Shown piece by piece: positions 48,817 to 61,600 of a stretch of 64,000 nt of DNA. This stretch comes from Glandiceps talaboti (taxonomy: Eukaryota > Hemichordata > Enteropneusta > Spengelidae): the NCBI RefSeq assembly GCF_964340395.1, contig NC_135550.1:11258408-11322407 (forward strand). The letters are read 5' to 3'. The notes beneath the pieces were generated by a model. It was not told where the DNA came from, ran no database searches, and worked only from the letters and a program-made list of their open reading frames with translations. The position numbers and the translations under genes are program-made. The number at the start of each line of letters is the position of its first letter. The first letter of the stretch is position 1.

Positions 48817-50122
48817 CTATGCCTCAGGGTTGCCATTCAACAAGTGTCTCTCTTCTTCCCGATTCGACTTACTTCGACGCTTTGCCAAGACGACAGCCGC
48901 AACGATGCAACCAACAATCAAGGCAGTGCCAAGTACTCCTACACCTATGGATAGACTCGAAGACGGAGAGGCCCTTCCCTGTACTGCATCGCCAGCGTCT
49001 CCGGTCTGCGGTGCTGCAGCAGCTCCGAAATTCATGAACTCCATAGAATCATCTGCTTGGTCGAGGTTGCCGTGTGCAGCTAGTTGCAGTGGTGCTGCAG
49101 CAGCTAATGACTTATGTAACGTTGCAGAACTTCTAAGTTGCGACGGTTTGCTATTTTTCGATGTATAGAAGAATGGGGCATTCTGGAAATAGAAAAAAGA
49201 AGAATCAAATGGGTATATCTGTCTTAAATAGCACATTCTCAGATCTGAAGATAATACGGTAAAAGTCACACTAGTGTCACCTGAACAAAGCGGCCTAACC
49301 GTAGCAAATATGCATATATTTCATGTAAACATGTGTACATAAATTTCGTGTAACAATATTGGTGCATACATGTAAACACATCTACAGACATTTCACAACT
49401 TTCTTTTGCAAACAACATCAACTTAATTACCTTAGATGGGCACAACGGTTCGGTGTCAGTATCAAAATCAAATCTGGTTTCCTTTTGTCCAACTGGTTGT
49501 AACTGTAAATATGAAGAAAAATGTCACTTTGATGAATTTGACAGATATACAGGAATATTAGGAAATACCAGCAATTTTGGATCATACCACAGACTGCATA
49601 TCGTTCAGTGGTGGTGGTGAGAATTGCCAACCCCATATTTTCAGATTGAATTCCGATTACTCATAGCTATTACTACGAACAGTTAGGGATAATGCACTGT
49701 TCAATAGCACTCAGAATGAAATATACTTAACAAAGATCGGAGTACGTACCATGTTGTTCCACAAAGCATGTGCCGCTTGACCATGGCCTTTGCCACTGAA
49801 ATGGAAACAGTCTGGGGCAAAGTAACTTGTATCGTATCTCCCGTTTGACTGCAAAAATAAAAGTATATTCAATTGTTTAATGACATTAGTATACCAATAT
49901 ATCTGGACATCAGACTGTAACTCGTGTCGCTTCGCCCTCACCGGCCTGCTCTAAAAAGGGGGTTGTGCGATGTGTGAGGGCGCCCCGTCACCGGGAGTAG
50001 CTTACAGACTAAAATCCGGGAACATAAGTCAATTTGAAAATAATGTACATGTAATTGCATTATACTCTTCCCAGCATTCGTCATATCCTATATCAGATGA
50101 CAACACATTATGTAACTTCAAG

Positions 50123-50178
<56 letters not shown>

Positions 50179-52187
50179 GCCATTCTGGGACTGCTTACTC
50201 TGTATAAGGTAATTGCAAATGCAGTGACTAGTACGAAAAAACAACAACTACCAATTAATTTTTACTTCCGTTTTTTATTTTTTTTAAATTCGAAAAGCTG
50301 TTTTTGTGTTTCGGTATTTCGTAATATTTTGTACCTAAGAAAAGCAAGATTTTTTTTACCTTCTTTGGTAAGTGAGTGTCTTCAAAATATGGTTGTACTA
50401 CCACTGTGAAGTCGTCCTTAGTGTCGTATTTTCCATCAGCGTTTAATTCCCTTGTAACACGCTGTGGATAAAGGAAATCATTTAGAGGAGGTAGAACCAG
50501 GAAAACAATAGACATGTACTGTACTTGAGATTTGTGCGACTGTGCAAATAATATCCACTTGAATGGGGATAAAGTTACAAATGTAATTCTGATCAATGAA
50601 CTATTTCACTGTACAACGTTTTGATTTGACGTTTAGGTGTGTTGTTGAATATTCTACCACTTGGGAAAGTAATTGCGCTAAATGACTAACCATTTGGTTG
50701 GTCATGTAGCAAGTTGAACATGGGTGTCCGATGTTCTCTGCGACTAGCTGTAGCAACCGTTGACGGTATATGTCGATCTAAATTTACTTATGGTGACAAC
50801 ACCATTCTAGATACTACTTGTCATTCAATTGTACGTCTATACAGTAACTGCGACATCCAATTAACATAACAAATGAAATGTCTTGAGATAGGTAACTTAC
50901 CAAGTATTCCTTGTGAACATCTTCTAATTTATTTTTTGCAAAAAGAACACTGGGACAGAGGTATCTGTGGGCAAAATAGTAATATAGTAGTAACATTAGT
51001 CAATAAAAATACTCGTATGACGGGGAATGTAGTCTAGGTCCTGACTGGCACCGAATTAACGTACTCAATGTAATGTACTCCATTTTAACTAGACCGGGGA
51101 TCGTAAATGGACTACACTGAGTACGTAATACGATGTCAGTCAGGACCTAAACTACCGGGAGATGTTGCGATGACTAATTCTCTAGATGTACCGTAACGAC
51201 CAACTTCACCAAATTAAGCACACTTTTCCTTCACATGTACCAGAGAAAGCGTCATAATTGAAAGAAATAGTGATTGCAGTTCGGCGAAATACGTTTATTG
51301 GGTTACGGGGAAGTATCGTATTATAAAAACTATTTAGTTTTCAATGTAACAGTGAAAAGACAACGTTTTCCTATTTAAAGCTTTAGGTAAAATGGATATA
51401 AGTAACGACTTCCTATTTCCGTTAAATTTACAAGCAGGCCAACTGTAAAACCGTGTTTATTTGTGAGGTAACGTTATCTCTTTGAGTTCATATGTCCCAA
51501 ACCAAAATGTTCGACATCGTACAGCACCATTCACCGAAATAAAATTTACCAAGCCAAAACGTATCCTCGAAAACTTCAATTCATTTCTAGGCACATACAT
51601 TGGTGTGACCGGTATTTGTATTAAAGTATGTTATGATCTAGTATTTATTTCTATAGTATCGGATTCATATGTTTCATGTAGCTGTTGTCTGACAACTGCC
51701 ATAGGGAACAAATCCATTCTGGGTCCAACCGGAAATGACGTCAGTATTTGTCTGATAGATGTAACTAATCAATAGACATGTCAGGTGACAGAGAGAAGTG
51801 AAACCAAACCGTTATGATCTAATACACTTACAATCTCAGGGCTTTACATTTCAAGCCTTTCACTTTAGAAATTTCGACGACGTTTGGCACCGACACCAAA
51901 TTTACAAATGTACGTGGCATCTATGGGGAAAGAAAAAATAACGATTACGGTCCAAGAATTATCAAAAGTCAAGTTAATTTTAAACATCGGCTTTATTTAC
52001 GAAATGTAGTGATGATTAATTACCGGTACAACAAGGAGTGGTAGTCAGCCCCCCACCCCACCCGTCATCTTAACTGTCAATCTAATACCGTAACGATAAA
52101 ACGTAATTCTAATAACCTCCTGTACGTGCATTTTAGGGTTTGTTTTGTTTGTTTGTTTGTTTGTTTGTTTGTTTGTTTGTTTATTTG

Positions 52188-52265
<78 letters not shown>

Positions 52266-55200
52266 AGTTTGTTTGTTTGTTTGTTTGTTTGTTTGTTTGT
52301 AGTATAATGAGTTACAAACACGGATTTGAGCAATGCTGTTCGACATAGATAAATAGAAAAAACCCACAGTATTAAAAGCTCATTTGTTCTAAAATCCAAA
52401 AATCAAATGATTCATTTCCCATTATCCATATGGTCACTTTACATGTAATAGCTATGCCTCGCACAATTTATTTGCCTAAATACGATATATTAATCAAGAC
52501 TCCAGCCTGTTTAGTTAATTCACCTGTTCATGCAAGATATCCAATGCATTTTTGATGTGCGCGATGTAATTATCTGCACTGTATTCCTCTTTTTCTTTAA
52601 TCCAGTCGCATAAATCATTTCCCCCAATGAACAGTGTCACCAGTTTCCAGTCATTAGCATAGTCTACGTTGGGATGGGCCTTCATTCTAGCAATCAGGCG
52701 TCGGGCTTGACCAGGTAAGTTACTGTACCAAATCAAAGAGAGATTTTTTCTCACCAATTAGAAAACAGCCAAAACTTCTAGTAGAACTCGACCTTTCAAC
52801 AAATTACAAATGTGTAAGTTGTCTAAACGTCACAAATGTCACATTTGCGACGTTTAGACAAAATACACAATGTATTGTTCGAGGTAAACACTGAAAAAGT
52901 CTCCGTGATATTACGCCGTAGTTTCATGTTTGTGCCTTGTGAGTTTACACTGTTACCATTGAAGTATATGACATCATCTGAAACAATTTCCACAAACAAA
53001 ATACAACCTGCGGCTTTAAATTTGTAGATATACAGAGCTCACCCGTTCAACATCAATACACGAGTTATGTGTGAGTAATAGAAACAGAAACAAAGTTGAA
53101 AAGATGACAAATAAAAACTTTGCACGAGTTTTGAGTACTTATATTCCACATCAACCTACGCTCCGTGTAAACACAATCCCTTTTTCGTAGACAAATACTT
53201 ACAATGCCTTTGAGCCCGGCACGGCAACATTGAACACTGAGACATCAATGTCATCGTCGCTCCCCTTTCCAACAGAGAAACCAACCAAATTAGGGTTATA
53301 CTTCTTCAAAATGTCTAAGGACAAAACAAGAGACAGTGTAATGAAAATACTTTTAATCACTTAAAAAAAGAGTACGATGTGTCTCAATTTCCTTACCTGT
53401 ATTGAAGACAATATCATATAGTCAGTTATTCGCATGACGACGCTAAGCGTCGTGATCCTAAAGTTAAGTCATTGTCAAAAAATGTATAAATTTCAGTGTG
53501 TATCAGTTCCAATGCTTTAATATCTAATATGATGTCATCGGATAATATTAATTACGTGTTTAGACAAATGAAACAGTCTTGTTGAATTTTCAGTTTCGGT
53601 CATTTCGGCAAGCACTGAATTACGAGCTTCCTAATACATTGAATTGTTAATTAATTGACGGGTTTTGGTCAAATAGTCGGTTGGTCTGTCAGTCAGTGAA
53701 GGCATATGTGCAAAGTACAATGTTCGTAAAATAGTTATACGCGTTAATATGATCTTTCTAGCAGAAGAGGATGCTCAGAACCAAAACTAATAGCAAACTT
53801 GTGCTTTCGAATCAATTACTCTTTCTGTACTTACTTGGCAGTGTTGAAACTTCTTCTAAAGTTTTATCTCCTCCCGCACTGCATTGTAAAAATAGTGGAA
53901 TGCAATATTAGAATTCAAATGTTGTGACTATCATTATGGTAGATATAGATGCTCATACAGTGAAGTATGTCTTTGTATTGTACAACATCCACTCAATACT
54001 TGCTAGAAAGTTATCGAAAAGCCTATCGATCACTCTCCGGTCACGTGGTTCTTTTGCCGGTAAAAACTGGGGGGGGGGGGGGGGTTGTTACTGTTTTAAA
54101 GAGTTGTACTTCTCCTACCTAAATGATAAGCCTCTGTATTCTGTTAACACTTCCAATACCCACGATGCACCAGCTCCGTTTGCAGCCTGTTAAAAAGGAA
54201 AGGGGAGAGTGAATGTATATCAGTACAGCAGCAAACCCATTCACATTGAATTATGAAAGGGTATTCTTAAAAACCGAAGGGAAAAACAGATGTAGATACG
54301 ATATGTCGCAGTACAGAAACTGAAAGAAAGGTTTCAAAACTTTGATGATGTCAACTTACTGTCAATGAGTCTCCAAGGGCACCAACGACCTGTATGTCAC
54401 TTGGTCTCAGGTTATGGACTATAAAATCAAATCAAATAAGGCGATTGAATAAAGAGTTATTGAGACACATCGTCGTAAAACACGGCCTCTTTTACGGCAC
54501 CGTCCAAGACGCATTTCGCTGTGTCGCGGAAGAAATAACAGCTCTGTTTTGCAAGAATATTGAGACACGAAATATGTTTGTCGGAGATAGCAACTTGAAC
54601 AGTAGTTCCCCTTTTTTCTGAGATTGAAAATTGTCATTTAAAGATGTAGCTTATTACAAAAAAGTCACACTCCACTTAATCAGTGACTACCATTTTATTA
54701 TAAACTTTATTATCTTGGTTAACCTTGAAGGCTCTGTAACACTACTTCACTCGACTGATACCTCACTTGTCGTCGGTTGATATAATAACAAAATCTTCGA
54801 TTCCTTACATAACTCTTCATTTTTAATGAAACAATAGACTACATGCAATGTGGATATTATAAGAATACTTGATTAAAGTTGACCATACCGGATGTCGCAG
54901 GCGCAGCACCACGTACAGAGACGTCACACCGAAACGATTTCAACCCATATGCCTTATCATTACTAGACTGGAAGGGAGAAAACAAACGTTTGATAAGTTT
55001 ACCTTCAATCATACACTTCACACAAGTTATCAAAACCTAGCCATTAAAGTCTGTATCTATAACTTGAAGGCACCTAGGTGACCTAGTACCTCGGGTATGT
55101 AGTTCTCTGAAAATCAAAGTTATTCAAATCCCTCCAAACTTTGCCGCAAATAAACGCTTGCTCCTGATCTTTTGAAATTACAAAAAACTACTTAGTCCAC

Positions 55201-56079
55201 CATCTTGTGTTCAAGGAAACGAATATTTTTTTTGTTTGCCCATAGAGAAATCAGACTGCAATAGTGATCTGAGAATTAACAAAGCATTCGGTTGCCGACC
55301 ATTTTGGATTCTAAGCTGGCTTACTTTGGACCTCTACTTAAAAAATAAATGGCAAAGTGACCCAGTAATAATTTTTCGTGGTTTTGAACAAGAACAGGTT
55401 TGAGTTTTCTTGAACGAAGTAGCAGGAAAAGTTTATGTGTGATTTTTTCATTTATTTCCGAGGCGCAACATGGTGATATCGCTATATATTGTAATATAAG
55501 AAAGGAAAGAACAGGGAAGTCTGAAACGAGGAAGTGCATAAGTTGGACTTGTGTCACAAAAGATAATCCACAACCAGGAAGAACATCACTGAAAAAAACA
55601 ACAACTATAAGAAACATTTACGCTGACGACTTTTTACCATGACCAAGCTTGACACTATTCCGTCTTAGTGATTATAGATTCTTCCAACGTTTAAATAGAC
55701 CTACGACTGCCTGGATTGCTGCTACTAGCAAAAGTTTGGCGGCACCATCTCTTTGGGTTTATACACATTACATCATGCATCGCATCAAAAGCTATCTAAG
55801 TATATTCTGCAAACCTTATATTTCTACATAAAATTTGAGAGAATATACTCCTAAACAAATATTGGGGTAACAGGTTACTAACAAAGTGCACATAATGATT
55901 TAAATTTCATTGCTTTAGGAGCACTCAGCCAAATTATAGCTACACCCCCTCTTCCTAGACTGACAGGTCAGCTGTTGCATTGTGGGAGCGGTGTAATCAG
56001 GATGATAAGCCCGGACCGCTGATGTAATTACAGTCCACCCCTCTCCCCTGTTTATTATCGGTACAGCAACACCTTCAAT

Positions 56080-56120
<41 letters not shown>

Positions 56121-56807
56121 TTTCCCCGATATATGTGTTAGAATACAATAAAATATCGATAATGTTGACATACTTGGCCGATAATATAAGATTAAGAAGA
56201 CACGTTTTCTTTCGCGGTGAGTGGACCTGTGCGATCACAGAAACAAGTGTAATTTTACCCCTTTCATATATAGTTGGCTAAATACGTCAATATTAACGAT
56301 ATTATCGACATTTTATTGTACTCTGATAGAAACATTCTGATACATATCTCGGGAACCAAGTGCCTGTGTCTGAAACATATCTCGGGAAACAAGTGCCTGT
56401 GAATCTACCTGTGCAATCTCTCCGGTTGGAAGCTTTGAATAATTTGTTATTTCAATGTAAACCCTGGTACAATGACAGGATACTTTCTCTCAAATTATAT
56501 TATGTGGGGTTGAGGTTTAAAAAAAGAGATCATGTACAATTTGACGAAAATCAAACAGTCGATATTTACTGTTACGTTTTGACGCCAGCGGAACGTGTTT
56601 TCAAGTGAGCACATTACATGTGTATTTGTTTTGTTAGATAGTTACGTTTGAGTAGTGTACACGTTGACATGTTGAAATACTACGACCGAAGTATGTTGAC
56701 ATTTTGCCAACACAGTACAGAATCTGATACAGTACTGACCCTGACCCACATTAAATTGTGCCTGATGTGACCCAAATTACATACAAAATATAACATGGTG
56801 GCATGTT

Positions 56808-56885
<78 letters not shown>

Positions 56886-57285
56886 CTTTTTTTAATTCTA
56901 TCCTTTTTTAAACAGAAAAAAATATGCAACGCTATACTACTTCCTTTTGACGTAGTCGGTTATGTAATGAGACTGATGTAAACAACTTTATTATTGTTTT
57001 GGTTTTCAATACTCACCCTGAACAAGTTAGACCTCAACAGATTTTGCCGCGATTGAGACACATTGGCAGACATCTGTTGTACTTCGACGGCAAAATCTTC
57101 CCAATCTGTTGAAAGTAAAGTTTGAGATTTTTCTTACATATGTAAACGAATGTCAGCTTTTTTTAAAAGAACGAGTTGGTGTTAAAGACATATGGCCTTG
57201 GAAATAGTCAATACGTACTGGTATTGGCAAACACCGGCGACGACAATACGCTAATGGCGAAGAGTAGAACTACCACAGACTTCAT
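48817..57285 (-). CDS. PLB1-like: Single-domain, membrane-anchored phospholipase B1-like GDSL lipase with dileucine tail (502 aa)
   Basis: Exons, 5' to 3': 57219-57285 (signal peptide [14 protein letters not shown]), 57017-57105, 54889-54967 (linker FRCDV), 54360-54418 (GALGDSLT), 54119-54186, 53835-53878, 53203-53314 (NVAVPGSKA), 52524-52722 ([10 protein letters not shown]), 51832-51920, 50901-50964, 50360-50461 ([15 protein letters not shown]), 49750-49848 ([13 protein letters not shown]), 49431-49502 (LQPVGQKE), 48817-49182 (stalk, transmembrane segment, stop). All phases join. Ser96, Asp337 and His340 are the presumed catalytic residues. The last exon encodes an Ala-rich stalk, a transmembrane helix at about 459-481 and a tail containing EERHLL, which fits the acidic dileucine sorting pattern. 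Exons 53835-53878 (44 bp) and 50901-50964 (64 bp) are shorter than their counterparts (47 and 76 bp). Exon 2 ends in AGG before GTGAGT, keeping phase 0. Confidence 0.86.
49912..50000. repeat. GC-rich block shared with 20001-20075
   Basis: CGATGTGTGAGGGCGCCCCG followed by TCAC occurs identically here and near 20041-20064, with similar GTGTCG-TTC-GCC sequence upstream and AGACTGTAA before it. The block can fold: CGCCCTCAC pairs with GTGAGGGCG. It lies in an intron of the 502-aa lipase gene. Confidence 0.6.
50122..50179. repeat. (GTT)n trinucleotide repeat
   Basis: About 19 units in the intron between exons 49750-49848 and 50360-50461. Confidence 0.95.
51029..51155. mobile_element. Fold-back MITE, 127 bp, intronic
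   Basis: Arms of about 55 bp: the left begins GTAGTCTAGGTCCTGACTG and the right ends CAGTCAGGACCTAAACTAC. The flanks CGGGGAAT (51021-51028) and CGGGAGAT (51156-51163) look like a diverged 8-bp target duplication. Confidence 0.68.
52141..52300. repeat. (TTTG)n-(TATC)n-(TTTG)n compound microsatellite
   Basis: A (TATC)n core is bracketed on both sides by (TTTG)n, in the intron between exons 51832-51920 and 52524-52722. Confidence 0.95.
52819..52862. repeat. Near-perfect 20-bp hairpin, intronic
   Basis: TTGTCTAAACGTCACAAATG is followed after a 3-4 nt loop by its reverse complement with one mismatch. It lies 97 bp upstream of exon 52524-52722 on the minus strand. Confidence 0.8.
54968..57016. 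other. Second intron of the 502-aa lipase gene; two (AC)n tracts, otherwise nothing recognised
   Basis: A 2-kb intron. It contains (AC)n at 56081-56117 and 56811-56880 and short duplicated text near 56348-56400 (AACATATCTCGGGAA-type, twice). No coding block with homology to the lipases was found. Confidence 0.6.
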
Positions 57286-57912
57286 GTCGATATCTCAGGG
57301 GTTGATATATCCACAGTGATCTATCGCATTTACTAGCTCCCAGTACAGAACTGTTGTCGATCTCACTGTCCTCGGCAAACTGAAGTATCACGTCAGTAAC
57401 TGATGTCATCTAATAAAACCGACTTCCATCATCATGTTCATGTGACCATTCTATTTATAGTACGCCGGTATTATTTATATTGTTCCCCTTTTCACCTGTA
57501 CCGAAACTACGAGACACGTGATGTGATGACGTGGTCCATCTATGCTAATAACTGACTAAAGCTGTACAGTGGGTGGGGTGGGGGTGGGGGTAACAAACAT
57601 ATACAAAAAATGTCCACAGGGTTTGTTTCGTAATTACAGCGACTTTTTTGTCATTCATTCATACAAAGTCAAAAAACACGCATGTTTTAAGATGTCAAAA
57701 AACCGTCCTCATTATAACCACAGAAAGGGGATATTTTCTGTATTGTTCAACTTCTACAAGGAAGTGCGGTTAGAATATCTGGGGGATTTCCGCTGACGAT
57801 TTGGGAGTTTTAATGACATCACACTTTGGAAAATCTGAATGTAACCTATGGCCTGTGGGGGTCATATTAGTCTCGTTCCGATTGACATTACGTTATCGCA
57901 CAAGCTGAAGAC

Positions 57913-58087
57913 TGGTAAAAGCGGCTAGATGCCTTTATTTACCTCTATATGTACATCATTTTGTGTCATTTGTTTTGTTCCGAGTGATCGCCGCATTCCC
58001 ATGTGGGAAGGCCGCGATTACTTTGAACAAAACAAACGACACAAGACGATGGAAATAGGTAAATAAAGGCATCAAACCGCTTTCACC
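57913..58087. mobile_element. Fold-back MITE, 175 bp
   Basis: Inverted arms of about 80 bp: the left begins GGTAAAAGCGGCTAGATGCC and the right ends GGCATCAAACCGCTTTCACC. Both contain TTTATTTACCT and TTTGTTTTGTTC, and they meet at a short GC-rich centre. It lies 630 bp upstream of the 502-aa lipase start. Confidence 0.72.
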
Positions 58088-58260
58088 ACATCAGATTTTA
58101 ATCAGATTGGTTATCGCATAGACCCTCCACTGACGTTGGTGGAGGGTTTAAGGTTACCGTTATGTGTGAAGATAATGTCGGCGTTGCTAATGTAATGTAA
58201 ATTCTGACACGGTCGTCAGGAACTAGACTAGGATCATATATACAAGTAAAAAATAAATAA

Positions 58261-58480
58261 ATAAATAAACAAACATGCATGGGAGTATACATCCATACAT
58301 ACAGACACACACACAGGGAGCCAAGGAACCGCGTTACAAATAAGTAAACAACAAATAAAGAAACATAATTTATGCATGGGGTACAATAGACATCCATACA
58401 GACACCGATTTTTAGTATACCTCCCCATGCATGTTTGTTAATGTGTTTGTTTACAACACGGTTTCTCAGCTCCCTATGGT
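58261..58480. repeat. Nested inverted repeats
   Basis: AACAAACATGCATGGGAG near 58267 is inverted at about 58420-58439. GGGAGCCAAGGAACCGCG near 58316 is inverted around 58457-58474. The two pairs interlock, suggesting a rearranged fold-back element. Confidence 0.5.
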
Positions 58481-58669
58481 TGCACTAGAGTTTTGACTAC
58501 GGTGTGGAACAGGATGGGGCATGAAAATACACCAGCTTTGTATTACCTCATAGAACCTTTCATTATTGGCGAGTTGTTCAACACAAAATCACTGTATGGG
58601 AAAGGATACTTGAGAAAGACGAACTCGCAAATATTCTCCATCTCTCCAGCAAGAGGGGTGCAAATACTT

Positions 58670-61600
58670 GCAACCCCCCCCCCCCCCCCCCAAGAAATAT
58701 TGGATACCCAAAGGTCATCTGGTGGGGGCCAAAACCTCAGTGGCCTCTGGTTTTTACTTTTCATGTAGTGTCTTGAGTAGAGATTCATTACTGTGACGTC
58801 ACTGACATACAAATTTAGGTTTCAGGTACATTTTGCTTTTACATGCAAAAAACAGAGAAACCCTATCAAGGCTGTGGGAATGTCATTTCCTGATGTTTTT
58901 TTTAATGCATTTTCGGTGCACACGCTTACACACACACACATGTACAAAATACAAGATACACACAATAGTGTGAGATTGATTTGGTGTTTATTACTTTGAC
59001 TCCCAAACTACAGTTTGGCAGCAATTTCTGTTTGAATTCTCAAGTAGTGATGTTAATAGGCATCATCTTCACAGCTTCAGGCAGGAAATTGTTTGATATT
59101 AAGTCTTATCTGCTCTAGTTTTTGTCTGAGCTGCACTTGTCATTATGTAAATAGTAGTGTAGCATTCAGAAAACTATAAAACAGTATTGCCATCAACCTT
59201 AACATGGAGGTATTCAAAATATGAGGCAACTCAACACATTAATTTCAAAATCCTATTACCAACCATGGCTATCTCAACAGCATTGGTAAATAGTGAGTGA
59301 AAGGCAATTTACTTTTTTCTTCAAATAATGAAATCTCGACACCCCATCACTTTCCAGTGGTGCACAATTCCACACAGTCCTTGAAAACAGTACCAGGACA
59401 ACTGAGAAACAAAATACATTCAAAAATTTATCTGCTCTGATTCCACCTATATGATACTATCATGGATGTATTCTCCCAAATACACAAATCCATCTATGAT
59501 AATATAGTCTTTCAATTCAGTCAGGACACTCGGATCATAACACAGATTTGAGCATTTGTCGTTCTCACTCTAACCTTTACAAAAACAAGATGTCTAGTGC
59601 TATTGTATTTCATGTGTCTACCACTACTTCTCTGCAATAGTGGTTAGCTAGGTAATCAAACCAAATTGTGCTCATCTGCTGTTCCAGCTGAACCCTGTAC
59701 CACAATCCCCCTATATATGGTGATAGGAGGGGACTCTGTGCCTGTATTATGCACTTATTTTCGAACAAAACATGTCAATATTCTAGTTGGTTTCAGACAT
59801 ACACTATGCAATTCCACACACACATGTACTTCCTATGCAACCATACGCATGCAAGAAATTCGGCATCACCCTTCACCTGCTAAAATGCTTCATAACGATG
59901 GTAACCAATTTATTGTTTCATCAAATGAACACATACAACTACAAATGCAGTATTGTTAACATTGTATTAATCCTCTATTGTGTAACAAGTGATGAGTGGT
60001 AGAGTATACACAGACCCTTCCCTATCTTGCAGTAGAATGACCGACAGCACCCACATTTTTTTAGCAATTGCTTCCTGGAAGGAACCCAAAGTACTCCCAT
60101 AAATCAAGGCTGTCAATACGACCTTCCCACCAAAGCCAACTAGGAAATAGTGTCCTGGATCTCACTAGTCACAAGCTTTGTACGCATTTGGAGTGAAAGA
60201 CCTCTACCCTTTGACCAATAGAGGATTAATATGCTGTAAGCCAACATATTGTCATCATACTGTAATGTGAATGTCTTATGCTAGCAAAATTCAACACTTC
60301 ATCTCCGTTACTTTCCATTTTCTTAATAATGTTCATATCTATAATATATATATTTTATACAGGTTATTAGAAATATAGAAGTAAGCTTATTGTCTTTAAA
60401 ATATTCATGTTGTACAACTCTGATTATAAAGCACTAACATCAAAATGTCAAATACAAAAGAACAAAATGCCTTACCTCACTACCCAAGTACTCTGAATGC
60501 AAGTCTGTGGAATTCAGTGATTACTTTTATCACAAGAGACGAGTGTGGCAGAATTTCCCGAGAAAGTGTTCAATTTTTAAACAAGTACATCTGTAATGAT
60601 GCACAGACATCCTCCACGCAGATTTGTGGGTTTCTACATCAATGATTTTGTAATTTATAGTAATTTGTCGCTGTATTCCATGTATGAAAACACACTATCA
60701 AATACACTTCTTTACAGAAATACATTGCAACAGACACCATTTCATTATTTGAATCAGGAAATGACTGGATCTTTCAGTCTAGTTGAAGTATAATTCCATC
60801 AACTTGAATACAATTGATACACGGAAACCCACAAATGCTGCCCAAGATTAGCTGTCAGCAGTCCAGTTTTTCACATGTAAATCTGTGCCATGGACATTCA
60901 GAGTAATTAGGCAATGGTTTACAAACAGTTATACCTACCAACATTTGCGCTTTTTGTCATTACTTACTCTCACCCCAATACTTACACTCAAACCCTAACG
61001 ACATATTTGCCTTCAGGTGGGTGCAACGAAGGCCAAGCATATGTACAAGATAACTATGCCTGTCTCCTCTTTGTATTCACAGTTCAAGCATCAGCATCAA
61101 AAAGGAAAGATAAACAGTGTCAGTCCTGTACCAAGTAATGGGGTTGGCCAAGAGACTAGGATGGACCACTAATTCAGAGAACTATACAAGTCGAAACATC
61201 ACTTAAACTGACATAGGCTTGTCTTGAACTTAAGGTCATGGCAGGTCTGTCAAAAATCAACTATTGAAAATGCCATATTTCACTACAAAAGAACAGATTT
61301 TTTAAAAAATACTACCCATGTTCCTTTTCTCTTGTATCTCAAGCATGCGCTGCAGAGCACCCAAGTATTCACTTTAAAATGATTTATGCTACACAGTAAA
61401 AGGTGAGGATGAAGGGCTCAATACAGATTTTATAAGTGGAAATTGATATTTCCATTTGAAATTTGCATGTCGTAAGTCAATTTACAAAGTATAATTTCTT
61501 TTATGTTCTAGTTGTTATGGGTAGATCTGGTGAAGGGAAGTACAAGTGGTTGCTTTTCAATTACTTTACTGTGATGAACAAAATCAATACTGTTTAGATC

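Noticed and set aside
48635-49168. 177-aa plus-strand open frame
   Set aside because: Exact antisense of the last coding exon of the 502-aa lipase, whose transmembrane exon has clear splice context and homology.
59666-60002. Overlapping small plus-strand frames in the gene-poor region
   Set aside because: No homology or codon-structure signal; compatible with chance or with the 3' UTR of the minus-strand gene.
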